Below, in pieces: positions 1 to 9,820 of a stretch of DNA of 64,000 nt. Under the pieces are notes generated by a model. The model was not told the DNA's origin. It ran no database searches and saw nothing but the letters and a program-made list of their open reading frames with translations. Source of the stretch: Chitinophaga pinensis. GTDB lineage: Bacteria > Bacteroidota > Bacteroidia > Chitinophagales > Chitinophagaceae. The stretch is from contig CAMDVD010000001.1 of NCBI GenBank assembly GCA_945878115.1, forward strand, positions 165,872 to 229,871. Direction: 5' to 3'. Position numbers and translations under genes: made by a program. How positions within the stretch are numbered: the stretch's first letter is position 1; each line of letters opens with the position of its first letter.

Positions 1-1203
1 AAGAATATTCCATTTGAAGAAGGACAGCATACAGAAGAAATTATTTTACAGGCTACTGAAATTATCAAGAGTCCTGGTATTCCAGAAAAAGCAGAAATAA
101 TACAAAAACTGAGGAAGCAAAATGCATTCGTTTGTAGTGAAATTGAATTTGCATTTCGTTACAAAGGCAAGAGTAAAATTGTATGTATTACCGGAAGTAA
201 TGGCAAGACCACTACTACTAGTTTACTCTATGATATGTTTAAGCAAGATGAACAAGATGTTTCTGTAGTAGGTAATATCGGTTTCAGTTTTGCACGACAA
301 ATTGCCATTAAACCAACAGCTTGGTATGTGATGGAAATCAGCAGTTTTCAATTAGACGATTTACATACATTCCGCCCAGATATTGCTGTTATCATGAATA
401 TCACACCAGACCATTTAGATAGATATCAGTACGATTTCAATCTCTATGTACAATCCAAATTTAATATAGCAAAATACCAAACTCCGAACGACTATTTGAT
501 ATTATGTAAAGACGATAAGGCAAGCGATAAATTTATTGAAGAACATTTAATTAACCCCAAAATTCTCTATTTCACCATGCATGAACAATTAAACGAAGAC
601 GGCGCCTATATCAATCAACATGAACTGGTGCTAAAAGTAAACGGTGAACCATTTTCTATTTCCATCAATGATTTGTCATTGAAGGGAAAACACAATCAAT
701 ATAATTCGATGGCAGCGGGTATTTCAGCAAGAGTAGCAGAAATAAGAGATAGGTCTATTAGAGCTAGTTTAAAAACATTTACCTCTATAGAACATAGAAT
801 GGAATTCATTGCCAGCATTCGTGGTGTAGAATTTATTAACGACAGTAAAGCCACAAATTTGAATAGTGTTTGGTATGCACTAGAAACCATGACCAAACCA
901 ACTATCTTAATTTTGGGTGGGGTAGATAAAGGAAATGATTATAATGTAATCAAAGAATTAGTAGCGGATAAGGTGAAGGCAATTGTTTGTTTAGGAAAAG
1001 ACAATACGGCAATACATGCTGCATTTGATTCTATTGTAACGGTTGTAGACACTACATCCACAGCCGACGCGGTGAAAGCAGCTTATGAATTTGCATTCAA
1101 AGGAGATTGTGTATTGCTTTCTCCAGCTTGCGCAAGTTTCGATCTATTTAAAAATTATGAAGACCGTGGCAATCAATTTAAAGCAGCAGTATTGGCACTA
1201 TAA
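1..1203 (+). CDS. murD: UDP-N-acetylmuramoylalanine--D-glutamate ligase MurD (5' end cut by window edge)
   Basis: Adds D-glutamate to UDP-MurNAc-L-alanine in the cytoplasm (peptidoglycan precursor synthesis). The frame is open from base 1, so the N-terminal Rossmann part is outside the window; an ATG at 235 is internal. In the visible 400 residues the ATP-binding loop GSNGKT lies at about 65-70, followed by EISSFQLDD, NITPDHLDRY, the ligase C-domain segment NDSKATN and LGGVDKGNDY, all typical of Mur ligases of the MurD branch. It is the first of seven co-directional division genes; 54 bp separate it from ftsW. Family assignment is secure from these motifs and the neighbours; only the start is unknown. 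Confidence 0.97.
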   Translation, partial: KNIPFEEGQHTEEIILQATEIIKSPGIPEKAEIIQKLRKQNAFVCSEIEFAFRYKGKSKIVCITGSNGKTTTTSLLYDMFKQDEQDVSVVGNIGFSFARQIAIKPTAWYVMEISSFQLDDLHTFRPDIAVIMNITPDHLDRYQYDFNLYVQSKFNIAKYQTPNDYLILCKDDKASDKFIEEHLINPKILYFTMHEQLNEDGAYINQHELVLKVNGEPFSISINDLSLKGKHNQYNSMAAGISARVAEIRDRSIRASLKTFTSIEHRMEFIASIRGVEFINDSKATNLNSVWYALETMTKPTILILGGVDKGNDYNVIKELVADKVKAIVCLGKDNTAIHAAFDSIVTVVDTTSTADAVKAAYEFAFKGDCVLLSPACASFDLFKNYEDRGNQFKAAVLAL

Positions 1204-1257
1204 ATTATTCAACAACTAAAGAAAAAGAATTATACATCTAAAAATACTTATCCAAAA

Positions 1258-2439
1258 ATGCAACAACTTCTAAATAGAACTAAAGGCGACAGAATCATCT
1301 GGGGAGTTGTCATTGTATTGTCGCTCATTAGTTTGATGGTTGTGTATAGTTCTACGGGTTCATTGGCATATCGATTAAATAAAGGACATACAGAAATTTA
1401 TTTAATCAAACAATTAGGCACATTGATGGCTGGAATTTTTATTGTCTATTTAGCACACAAGGTTAATTATACCATCTACTCTCGAATTGCTGTTTTGTTA
1501 TTTGCCATCAGTATTCCTTTACTGTTGTATACACTATGTTTTGGTACTACCTTAAATGAAGGCTCACGATGGATAAAATTGCCTTTGGTCAATTTAACTT
1601 TTCAAACTTCTGATTTAGCGAAGCTAGGGTTATTCATGTTTCTTGCTCGACAATTATCGACTATACAAAATGATTTAGATAATTTGAAGCGTGTATCACT
1701 CCAAATATTTTTGCCCGTCATTGTGATTTGCGGATTAATTGCCATGGCAAATTTGTCAACTGCATTAATGATTGCTCTTTCTTGTGGCGTATTGTTTTTC
1801 ATTGGTAGAGTAAGAATGTATCACCTCATGATTTTAGCCATTTCAGGCTTATTGATGTTTGGTATTTTATTTGCCGTTTCAAAAATGACTGGTTATGGAC
1901 GTGCAGCGACTTGGGAAGAAAGAATTAAAAATTTTACATCCAAAAACAAAGAGGACGTTCCATTTCAAGTGACGCAAGCAAAAATTGCCATTGCACAAGG
2001 TGGTTTGTTTGGTAAAGGTGTAGGCAATAGTACCCAAAGGAATTTTTTACCACATCCATATTCAGACATGATATTCCCCGTGATTATTGAAGAGTACGGA
2101 TTGATTATTGGCGGCGTGGGAATGATATTTTTATACTTGCTTTTTTTATGGCGTAGCATCATTATTTTCCGCAGATGCCCTTTTGCCTTCGGTGCATTTT
2201 TAGCAGTAGGTCTAAGTTTTACATTGGTTTTTCAGGCATTTTTAAATATGGGTGTTGGCGTGAATCTATTGCCAGTAACAGGTTTGACGATGCCACTCGT
2301 GAGTATGGGTGGTTCAAGTATTTGGTTTACTTGTTTGGCAATAGGCATCATATTAAGTGTAAGTCGATTTGTAGAAGAAGCTGAAGGAGATAAAGTTATA
2401 CAAGAAGTAATTACAGAATCCCAAAATGAAAATGAGTAA
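1258..2439 (+). CDS. ftsW: FtsW, SEDS-family septal peptidoglycan glycosyltransferase
   Basis: Integral membrane protein of 393 residues that polymerises lipid II at the septum with a class B PBP (established for the SEDS family). The sequence shows about ten hydrophobic segments, a large extracytoplasmic loop containing GYGRAATWEERI, and the C-terminal signature PVTGLTMPLVSMGGSS near residue 350, the usual FtsW/RodA pattern. The position between murD and murG in a dcw cluster favours FtsW over RodA. The last residues form a short acidic cytoplasmic tail. It ends 5 bp before the murG start, so the two are almost certainly co-transcribed. Confidence 0.96.
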   Translation: MQQLLNRTKGDRIIWGVVIVLSLISLMVVYSSTGSLAYRLNKGHTEIYLIKQLGTLMAGIFIVYLAHKVNYTIYSRIAVLLFAISIPLLLYTLCFGTTLNEGSRWIKLPLVNLTFQTSDLAKLGLFMFLARQLSTIQNDLDNLKRVSLQIFLPVIVICGLIAMANLSTALMIALSCGVLFFIGRVRMYHLMILAISGLLMFGILFAVSKMTGYGRAATWEERIKNFTSKNKEDVPFQVTQAKIAIAQGGLFGKGVGNSTQRNFLPHPYSDMIFPVIIEEYGLIIGGVGMIFLYLLFLWRSIIIFRRCPFAFGAFLAVGLSFTLVFQAFLNMGVGVNLLPVTGLTMPLVSMGGSSIWFTCLAIGIILSVSRFVEEAEGDKVIQEVITESQNENE

Positions 2440-2444
2440 AAAGA

Positions 2445-3551
2445 ATGATGAACAATAACAACATAAAATTAATTATTGCAGGCGGTGGCACTGGCGGACA
2501 TATATTTCCTGCCATTGCGATTGCTAACGCCGTGAAAAATAGGCAGGCACTAAGTGATATTTTATTTGTTGGCGCAAAGGGGAAAATGGAAATGGAAAAA
2601 GTACCCGCTGCAGGTTATAAAATCATTGGTTTAGATATTGCGGGATTCAATAGAAGTCATTTATTAAAAAATATCTTTCTCCCGTTCAAAGTGATGAAGA
2701 GCTTTTTACAAGCAAAAAAAGTTTTACAAGATTTTAAACCCAATGTAGTAGTTGGTGTTGGTGGATATGCCAGTTTTCCAATGGTCTATATGGCACAACG
2801 AAATGGTATTCCAACTCTGTTGCAAGAACAAAATTCATTTGCAGGGAAGAGCAATAAAATATTGGGTAAAAAAGCGAATGCGATTTGCGTGGCTTATGAT
2901 GGGATGGAACGATTTTTTGCGAAAGAAAAAATAGTAAATACAGGTAACCCTGTTCGAAAAAACATCACCGAAAATCATATTAGTAAAGAACAAGCACTTG
3001 ATTTTTTCCAATTAAAAAGTAATCAAAAAATTGTATTTGTTTTTGGTGGAAGCCTTGGTGCTAAAAGTATCAACGAAGCGATTGAAGCACAAGTGAAGAC
3101 AATTCTAGAATCAGGTGCACAATTGATTTGGCAAACGGGTGAAGCATTTGTAGAACGAGCGAAGAATGCCATAAAAGGCTACGAACATGTGGCAAAGGTT
3201 TTTCCTTTTATACGTGAAATGGATTATGCCTATGTTGCTGCAGACATCATTGTTGCAAGAGCAGGCGCCTCTTCTATTGCCGAACTATGCATAGTTGCAA
3301 AGCCTGTAATTTTTGTGCCATTCCCATTTGCAAGTGAAGATCATCAAATGCACAATGCCATGTCCTTAGCAAAACATCATGCGGCAATAGTAGTGAAGGA
3401 CAGTGATGCAAAAGCAGAATTAGTCAGCAAAATAATTTCCTTGTTGCATGACGAGAAAGCCAGAGAATTAATGATACAACATATTAAACCACTTGCAATA
3501 AAAGATGCAGATCAAAACATTGCAAATAAAATATTTGAAATAGCGAACTAA
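2445..3551 (+). CDS. murG: MurG, lipid II-forming N-acetylglucosaminyltransferase
   Basis: Transfers GlcNAc from UDP-GlcNAc to lipid I, giving lipid II, at the inner face of the cytoplasmic membrane. The 368-residue protein has the N-terminal glycine-rich GGGTGGHIFPAIAIA, the second-domain start FVFGGSLGAKSINEAI and the UDP-GlcNAc binding segment RAGASSIAEL with following PFPFASEDHQ, all standard MurG motifs, and normal family length. Start chosen at the first of two ATG codons (2445; a second follows directly). One base separates its stop from the murC ATG. Confidence 0.97.
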   Translation: MMNNNNIKLIIAGGGTGGHIFPAIAIANAVKNRQALSDILFVGAKGKMEMEKVPAAGYKIIGLDIAGFNRSHLLKNIFLPFKVMKSFLQAKKVLQDFKPNVVVGVGGYASFPMVYMAQRNGIPTLLQEQNSFAGKSNKILGKKANAICVAYDGMERFFAKEKIVNTGNPVRKNITENHISKEQALDFFQLKSNQKIVFVFGGSLGAKSINEAIEAQVKTILESGAQLIWQTGEAFVERAKNAIKGYEHVAKVFPFIREMDYAYVAADIIVARAGASSIAELCIVAKPVIFVPFPFASEDHQMHNAMSLAKHHAAIVVKDSDAKAELVSKIISLLHDEKARELMIQHIKPLAIKDADQNIANKIFEIAN

Positions 3552-3552
3552 C

Positions 3553-4905
3553 ATGGATATACAAAAAATACATAGCGTTTATTTCATCGGCATTGGCGGC
3601 ATTGGCATGAGTGCGCTTGCTCGGTTTTTTAAAGAACGTCATGTTCAAGTGAGTGGATATGATAAAACCAATACCGCCTTGACCACACAATTAATGTCGG
3701 AAGGAATTGCTATTCATTTCACAGAAGATATAGCAAGCATTCCGAAGGAAGTAGATTTAATTGTATACACACCTGCAATTCCTGCTACACACCAAGAGCT
3801 CATTTGGTATAAAGAAAATAATTATAAGGTCGTAAAAAGAAGTGATGTATTGCAATATATTTCGCAACAAATGCAATCCGTTTGTGTAGCTGGTACACAT
3901 GGTAAAACAACCATTTCTACTTTGATTGCACACATCTTACGTCATACAGGTTATGGCTGTAATGCTTTCCTAGGTGGCATTTCAAGCAATTACAACACAA
4001 ACTATTGGCATAGCGATAATTCATGCGCTGTAATAGAAGCAGATGAGTACGATAGAAGCTTCTTAAAATTATTTCCAGAAATAGCTGTGGTAACTGCCAT
4101 GGATCCAGATCATTTAGACATCTATGGAACAGCAGAAGAAATGGAACGTTGTTATATCGAATTTGTTTCGCAAATAAAAGATACCCTAGTTTATAAACAC
4201 GGATTACATAGAAGTACCTCATTCGAAGCACCACATAAAGTTTCCTATAGTGCACAAAATGAAGCCGCAACTTATTATGCAGCTGATATACAAATGCATA
4301 ATGGTACTTATCAATTTAATTTTTGTAAGAAGAATGAAATCGTCGGTCCAATTCAATTGAATATTGGTGGTATGCATAATGTCGAAAATACCATTGCAGC
4401 CTTAGCGGTTTGCGATTTGTTACACATTGATTTTGAGAAAGTGCAATTGGCGATACAAGATTTTAAAGGCGTAAAGAGGCGTTTCGAATATATTGTAAAA
4501 AACAATCAAGTAGTTTATATTGATGATTACGCGCATCATCCTGAAGAGCTTCGTATGCTGATTTCTAGCGCGAAGGCATTGTTTAGAAATAAAAAAATAA
4601 GTGTCGTATTTCAACCGCATTTATTTTCTCGAACAAAGGATTTTGCCGATGGCTTTGCCAGTAGTTTAGATATAGCCGATGAGGTTATTTTATTGGATAT
4701 TTATCCAGCGAGAGAATTGCCAATGGAAGGCGTTACCAGTGAAATTATTTTGGATAAAATGGCTATTCCAAATAAACATATTTTAAGTAAAGAAGGTGTA
4801 TTGCAATGGGTAAAAGCTTCTAGTTTAGAAGTGCTTATCACTGCAGGCGCTGGAGACATTGATACATTAATTCACCCGATTAAAAACATTTTAGATAATA
4901 AATAA
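3553..4905 (+). CDS. murC: UDP-N-acetylmuramate--L-alanine ligase MurC
   Basis: Cytoplasmic ATP-dependent ligase adding L-alanine to UDP-MurNAc. The 450-residue product begins with the UDP-binding fold (FIGIGGIGMSALARFF), has the ATP loop GTHGKTT at about 114-120, the EADEYDRSFL metal and substrate segment, and DDYAHHPEEL in the C-terminal domain, which are MurC-specific. Length is normal. Tightly packed between murG (1 bp gap) and ftsQ (1 bp gap), consistent with one polycistronic message. Confidence 0.97.
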   Translation: MDIQKIHSVYFIGIGGIGMSALARFFKERHVQVSGYDKTNTALTTQLMSEGIAIHFTEDIASIPKEVDLIVYTPAIPATHQELIWYKENNYKVVKRSDVLQYISQQMQSVCVAGTHGKTTISTLIAHILRHTGYGCNAFLGGISSNYNTNYWHSDNSCAVIEADEYDRSFLKLFPEIAVVTAMDPDHLDIYGTAEEMERCYIEFVSQIKDTLVYKHGLHRSTSFEAPHKVSYSAQNEAATYYAADIQMHNGTYQFNFCKKNEIVGPIQLNIGGMHNVENTIAALAVCDLLHIDFEKVQLAIQDFKGVKRRFEYIVKNNQVVYIDDYAHHPEELRMLISSAKALFRNKKISVVFQPHLFSRTKDFADGFASSLDIADEVILLDIYPARELPMEGVTSEIILDKMAIPNKHILSKEGVLQWVKASSLEVLITAGAGDIDTLIHPIKNILDNK

Positions 4906-4906
4906 G

Positions 4907-5947
4907 ATGAGTCCACGCGCAAAAAAAATATTACGTAATATCCTTTTTCTACTGTCGATACCGGCAATAGTTTGCGCATTTTATTTTGCCAATAATTCTA
5001 CACGCGATGTGTTATGCGAAGGATGGCAAATTAATATTTCTAATCCAGATGAAAGTTTTGTTACGGAACAAGATATTGTCGACATCATAGATTCACAGCA
5101 AATTTATGTGCAAGTAACGCACGTTAAAGACATTGATTTGAATGGGTTGAAAAATAAAATTTTAGAAAATTCATGGATACAAAATACGAATGTTTTTGTG
5201 TCGCCGAATGGCAAGTTGCATATACAAATTGACCAACGTAAACCTGTTGTTCGTATCCAACAAAAAGACAGTTCGGATTATGCATATTATCTCGATGCAG
5301 AAGCAAACCCAATTACATTGTCGCAAAAGTATACACCGCGTTTGCTTACTGTTACTGCTTCGAGATTAGGCTATGATGAAAGTGATTTAAAATTGAAATC
5401 CTCTTTAGTGGAAATGGCTACATGGATTGCGAACAATGATTTTTGGAGTAAAGCCATTACACAAATTGATTTATTGGCGAATCACCAAATGGTACTCATT
5501 CCTGCTTTCGGTGATCAAACTATATTATTCGGTCATGCGGAAGATATTGCCAACAAGTTTGCGCGCTTATTTGCCTTTTACGAACAAGGCATGAAAACCT
5601 TGCATTGGGAGAAGTATGATGAAATTGATGTTCGATTTGCTGGTCAAATTGTAGCTCGAAATACAAGGGGTGAAATACTTGCAGAAAATCCGTACGATAC
5701 AAAAAGTCAGCTGCAAGTGAAAGAACAAAGTAAGAAAGCAAAAGTTCAAAATACGGCGCATACAAAGGATCCGCTTCAATCTGTTTCTGCTAAAGTGCAT
5801 GCAAAACTTCTTGCTAAACCTTCCACAAAAAAAGTGGAAAAAGAGAATACTAAGCAAGCTGTAAAAACGACAGACAAAAAATTAATAAAGCCAGTAGCGA
5901 AGCCAATTATTAAAAAGGAAATTAAACACGACGCTAATAAAAAATAA
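4907..5947 (+). CDS. ftsQ: FtsQ/DivIB-like division protein with lysine-rich C-terminal tail
   Basis: Bitopic membrane protein linking early and late divisome parts. The 346 residues comprise a short basic cytoplasmic start, one membrane segment at about 10-28, a POTRA-like region (about 40-110, with the beta strand patterns VTEQDIVDII and NSWIQNTNVFVSPNG), and an FtsQ beta domain to about residue 260. The remaining ~85 residues are low complexity and Lys/Ala-rich (for example KVEKENTKQAVKTTDKK), not part of the core family. Identification rests on position between murC and ftsA plus topology, because FtsQ sequences diverge strongly. Confidence 0.88.
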   Translation: MSPRAKKILRNILFLLSIPAIVCAFYFANNSTRDVLCEGWQINISNPDESFVTEQDIVDIIDSQQIYVQVTHVKDIDLNGLKNKILENSWIQNTNVFVSPNGKLHIQIDQRKPVVRIQQKDSSDYAYYLDAEANPITLSQKYTPRLLTVTASRLGYDESDLKLKSSLVEMATWIANNDFWSKAITQIDLLANHQMVLIPAFGDQTILFGHAEDIANKFARLFAFYEQGMKTLHWEKYDEIDVRFAGQIVARNTRGEILAENPYDTKSQLQVKEQSKKAKVQNTAHTKDPLQSVSAKVHAKLLAKPSTKKVEKENTKQAVKTTDKKLIKPVAKPIIKKEIKHDANKK

Positions 5948-5989
5948 ATTTAATTCAACCAACTATTTAAACATTCAAACTTAAAATAT

Positions 5990-7555
5990 ATGCAAAAAGA
6001 AAACCCAGTTATCGTCGGTCTTGACATCGGAACGACCAAAATAGCAGCCATTGCTGGAAGGAAAAATGAATATGGCAAATTGGAAATACTAGGCTTTGGC
6101 AAAGCGGATAGTAGCGGTGTCAATCATGGTATGGTACTGAATATCGAAGAGTGTATTCGTTCCATTAATATTGCCTTAGAAGGCTGTATGGCAAGTAATC
6201 CTAATTTGAATATACGCGAAGTATATGTGGGTATTGCTGGTCATCATATCAAAAGTATTCAATCGCGAGGTGATCGTGTGCTGGCAAATATTGAAGAAGA
6301 AATTCGTCAAGAAGATATTGATGCTTTACTCAAAGACCAATACAAAACCTATATCCCAACTGGCGATCAAATCATTGATATTATACCGCAAGATTTTACG
6401 GTAGATACTTTGAGTGGATTAACTATCCAAGAAGTCATCGGCATGTCGGGTATTAAAATTGGTGCAAATTTTCATATTGTAACTGGCGACAAATCTGCGA
6501 TAAAAAACATACATCGTTGTGTTACCCGTTCTGGTTTGAATACAAAAGATTTAGTGTTGCAACCACTTGCATCTGCTGCTGCTGTCATGTGTCCTGAAGA
6601 TTTTGAAGCTGGTGTTGCCATTGTAGATATTGGCGGTGGCACTACAGACTTAGCCGTATTCCATGATGGTATGCTTAAACATACTGCCGTAATACCAATT
6701 GCAGGTGTCAATATCACGAATGATATTCGACAAGGATTAGGTGTATTGCGTACGCAAGCCGAACAAATGAAAATTCAGTTTGGTACAGCACTTGCCGAAG
6801 AAGCAAAATCAAATGCTTTCATCACCATACCTGGATTGAGAGGGCAAATGCCAAAAGAAATTTCTGCTAAAAATTTGGCGAATATTATTCAAGCAAGAAT
6901 GGATGAAATTATTGAGTATGTGATGTATCATCTCAAACAAATCAATTTGCAATATGAATTGAAAGGTGGTATTATTCTTACAGGTGGTGGTAGTCAATTA
7001 AAATATTTGCCACAACTAACTGAATTGCGTACTGGATTATCTGCTCGTATCGGATTGCCAAATGAACATTTAGCATCTGGTCACCATACCGAATTAACAC
7101 AACCAATGTATGCAACTTGCATAGGACTTATATTACGTGGCTATGATGATTACGAAAGCAATAGACTTCGTTTTATTTCTAATAATAGAGAAGAATCTTT
7201 CTCGAATAGTGAAAACATACAAGGCTCATTTGACACGACAGCAAGAGCAGAAGGTATGAGCACAGAAGAAATTCTACAAAAAGAATTTGGCGAATCTACC
7301 TTCAAACCTACTATGCCTTTTGAGAATGAAAGCATTGTTATAAATCCTATTATCAACGATACTTATTCTAACAATGGTTCTGATTTATTTCATCAACCAC
7401 AAGTAAATACGACAGAAGAAAGATTAATGAATGAAGGAAAATCTAAAAAGAGAACTGAACTGATTAAAAAAGTTTTTGGTACCGTGAAAGGTATGAAAGA
7501 CACTGTCATTTTTTGGTTCGAGAATATTGAAGATGAACCATTAGATAAAGCATAA
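5990..7555 (+). CDS. ftsA: FtsA, actin-like membrane tether of the Z-ring
   Basis: Cytoplasmic ATP-binding protein anchoring FtsZ to the membrane. It shows the actin-fold phosphate-1 motif (VGLDIGTTKIAAIAG, residues ~8-22), the phosphate-2 motif VAIVDIGGGTTDLAVF and the adenosine motif GGIILTGGGSQ. At 521 residues it is longer than E. coli FtsA (~420); the excess is a polar linker of ~90 residues ending in a basic/aromatic helix (KKVFGTVKGMKDTVIFWF) that can serve as the membrane-targeting sequence. 42 bp downstream of ftsQ and 62 bp upstream of ftsZ, same strand. Confidence 0.96.
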   Translation: MQKENPVIVGLDIGTTKIAAIAGRKNEYGKLEILGFGKADSSGVNHGMVLNIEECIRSINIALEGCMASNPNLNIREVYVGIAGHHIKSIQSRGDRVLANIEEEIRQEDIDALLKDQYKTYIPTGDQIIDIIPQDFTVDTLSGLTIQEVIGMSGIKIGANFHIVTGDKSAIKNIHRCVTRSGLNTKDLVLQPLASAAAVMCPEDFEAGVAIVDIGGGTTDLAVFHDGMLKHTAVIPIAGVNITNDIRQGLGVLRTQAEQMKIQFGTALAEEAKSNAFITIPGLRGQMPKEISAKNLANIIQARMDEIIEYVMYHLKQINLQYELKGGIILTGGGSQLKYLPQLTELRTGLSARIGLPNEHLASGHHTELTQPMYATCIGLILRGYDDYESNRLRFISNNREESFSNSENIQGSFDTTARAEGMSTEEILQKEFGESTFKPTMPFENESIVINPIINDTYSNNGSDLFHQPQVNTTEERLMNEGKSKKRTELIKKVFGTVKGMKDTVIFWFENIEDEPLDKA

Positions 7556-7617
7556 AAAAATAAACAAACTATCCATAAACATAAATAAAAATTTCAAACC
7601 CTAAAAATTCAAAAACC

Positions 7618-9594
7618 ATGATTCAATTTGAGCTCCCACAAAAAAATGCCAACATCATTAAGGTAATAGGTGTCGGCGGCGGCGGAAGTAATGCTGTCAA
7701 TTACATGTATGATCTTGGACTCGATGGCGTCGACTTCATTGTGTGTAATACAGATCAAAAAGCATTGTTAAACAGTGCCGTACCTACCAAAATTCAGCTA
7801 GGACCTTCACTCACACAAGGTTTGGGCGCAGGTGCAAATCCAGAGATAGGTATGCGTGCATGTAAAGAAAGCATCGAAGAAATAGAAAGACTTTTAAGCA
7901 ATAATACCAAAATGGTATTTGTAACTGCTGGTATGGGCGGTGGCACTGGTACTGGTGGCGCACCTATAGTAGCAAAAGTTGCAAGAGATTTAGGTATACT
8001 TACTGTTGGTATTGTTACTACGCCATTTTCTTACGAAGGAAAAAGAAGAAAGCGTCAAGCAGAAGAAGGTATCGTCGCATTACGAGATTATGTAGATACT
8101 ATCCTTGTAATTTCTAACGACAAATTGAGACATCAATTTGGAAATATTCCAGCTTCTCAAGCATTTAGTAGAGCCGATGATATATTAGCAACTGCAACAA
8201 AATGTATTACCGATGTTATCAATTCGCAAGGTCATATTGTGGTTGATTTCGCAGACGTAAGTACGGTAATGCGTGATGGTAAAGTAGCTATCTTAGGTAG
8301 CGCAACTGCCGTGGGCGAAAATCGTGCATACGAAGCTGTAGAGCAAGCTATCAATTCACCGTTGCTGAACGACTCTAGCATCAAAGGTGCTAAATGGGTA
8401 TTGTTGAATATCAATTCAGGACATGGATTCCATGAGCATACATTGGATGAAGTAGAAATGATACAAGCTTATGTACAAGATCAAGCTGGCGATGATTGTG
8501 ATGTTATATTTGGAACTGGGTTTGATGATAATTTAGGAGAAAAAATAAGTGTAACTGTTATTGCAACTGGATTTGAATACAATAAAACAGATACTGCATA
8601 TACTGCTGAACATAAAAAACCTTATTCAGAAAGTATGAAAGAGGTGTATGCATTAGATGGTACACCCGTAAATGCAAAAGCAGATGAGGTAACTCGTAAA
8701 ATTGCCGAAAAGCAAATGGCGCAAGAAGTAAAGGCCGCACCTTCTCCTGCGCCGAAAGTTGAAAATTATTTGCGTATGCCAATTCAAGAAGCAATGCCAA
8801 AAAATGATCCTTATGCACCTACTATGATAGAGGTAGAACAACCTGCTATACCATCTATGTTGGCTATGGGTTTTGGTATGTCTATGAATAATGCAAGAAT
8901 ACCAATTACAAATACACAAGTACCTACTAGTCATACAATGGTTAAACCCATTATTGTTGAAACAGAAGCACCAATAGCTGAAGCGACGAAGCCAGTAGAT
9001 ATACCAGTACAAAAAACGAAAGTGGATCTTGATTTTTCACAACGCCTTACAGAAATATTGAAACCATTTCCTGCTTCGCCAATTGTAGAAAATAAAGCAC
9101 CAATTGAGGAACAAAAAATGGAGAATAAAATTGTATTTCAATTAGATACAAATACGCCGCCACCAGCAGCAACATCAGCACCAGTTGTCGATGTGCAAGC
9201 CGAATTAAATAGTCATTTTAATGTGGTAGAAAAAACGGACATGCAAATGAAAGACGAATATGTAACATTGAAAGGTGTAACCATAAATCGTAAAAAAGGT
9301 AGCCGCTACTTAACAGACGGAGAGCTTGAAGCAGAGGTAAATTTTGAATTACAAAAAAGAGCGTTTGAAGATCGTGCATCTAAATTACGCTCTATGAGTT
9401 TTAATGTAAGCAAGGCAGATATTTCGAATGATGAAATAAACCAACCAGCTTATATGCGTAGAAATATTCCTTTGGATACACATCCAAGTTCGAGCGAAGA
9501 TGTATACTCTACTATCAATGTTACAGATGCCAAAGATGGTGAATCATCGATCAGTAGTTTGAATTCATTTTTGCATGGCAAAAAACCAGATTAA
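7618..9594 (+). CDS. ftsZ: FtsZ, tubulin-like division GTPase with long C-terminal linker
   Basis: Forms the cytokinetic ring. The GTPase core occupies about residues 1-330, with VIGVGGGGSNAVNYM at the N-terminus, the tubulin signature GMGGGTGTGGAP near 103-114 and the T7 region further on. The protein is 658 residues, far above the ~390 of well-studied FtsZ proteins: the rest is a proline/acidic linker of ~270 residues, a conserved-looking basic block (TLKGVTINRKKGSRYLTDGE), and PAYMRRNIPLD, which resembles the C-terminal peptide of Bacteroidota FtsZ. A terminator follows at 9631, closing the dcw cluster. Confidence 0.97.
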   Translation: MIQFELPQKNANIIKVIGVGGGGSNAVNYMYDLGLDGVDFIVCNTDQKALLNSAVPTKIQLGPSLTQGLGAGANPEIGMRACKESIEEIERLLSNNTKMVFVTAGMGGGTGTGGAPIVAKVARDLGILTVGIVTTPFSYEGKRRKRQAEEGIVALRDYVDTILVISNDKLRHQFGNIPASQAFSRADDILATATKCITDVINSQGHIVVDFADVSTVMRDGKVAILGSATAVGENRAYEAVEQAINSPLLNDSSIKGAKWVLLNINSGHGFHEHTLDEVEMIQAYVQDQAGDDCDVIFGTGFDDNLGEKISVTVIATGFEYNKTDTAYTAEHKKPYSESMKEVYALDGTPVNAKADEVTRKIAEKQMAQEVKAAPSPAPKVENYLRMPIQEAMPKNDPYAPTMIEVEQPAIPSMLAMGFGMSMNNARIPITNTQVPTSHTMVKPIIVETEAPIAEATKPVDIPVQKTKVDLDFSQRLTEILKPFPASPIVENKAPIEEQKMENKIVFQLDTNTPPPAATSAPVVDVQAELNSHFNVVEKTDMQMKDEYVTLKGVTINRKKGSRYLTDGELEAEVNFELQKRAFEDRASKLRSMSFNVSKADISNDEINQPAYMRRNIPLDTHPSSSEDVYSTINVTDAKDGESSISSLNSFLHGKKPD

Positions 9595-9630
9595 TCAGAT
9601 AAATAGGGGTTTATAGATTGTTTGAATTTT

Positions 9631-9659
9631 AAAAAAACAGCCGCGAGGCTGTTTTTTTA
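9631..9659 (+). terminator. Rho-independent terminator after ftsZ
   Basis: A perfect inverted repeat with ACAGCC paired to GGCTGT, a GCGA tetraloop, an upstream A-run and a downstream T-run of seven. The A/T-flanked symmetric form could stop transcription from either side. It lies 36 bp after the ftsZ stop. Confidence 0.9.
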
Positions 9660-9713
9660 TTGGCTAGAATGGATGTAAATAAAAGTGAAATTTTGATGGC
9701 ATATAGGTCCTAT

Positions 9714-9778
9714 CGGTTGCGTGTCTCGCCAACCGAAATGTTCAGAACTTGATGGATGACACTAACCATAAGTGCCAT
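9714..9778 (+). repeat. Palindromic interspersed repeat, copy 1
   Basis: Contains the hairpin CGGTTG...CAACCG followed by AAATGTTCAGA and a degenerate second arm. The same arrangement (CGGTTGG...CCAACC, then AAATGTTTCAGA, then a second GGTTGG/CCAACC hairpin) occurs on the opposite strand at 18001-18060. Two copies in one window suggest a REP-like or non-autonomous element. This and the terminator are all I see in the 9595-9820 gap apart from a possible promoter. Confidence 0.55.
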
Positions 9779-9820
9779 AAAATAATTTCTTCATTGTATA
9801 CTTTCTAAAACCAAATCAAC

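Noticed and set aside
235..1203. murD starting at ATG 235
   Set aside because: The frame is open to base 1 and the ATP-binding loop GSNGKT lies upstream of 235, so the gene clearly starts before the window.
5567..5857. 96-codon minus-strand frame opposite the FtsQ tail
   Set aside because: Antisense of the Lys-rich tail (gives Phe/Leu-rich frame); no independent evidence.
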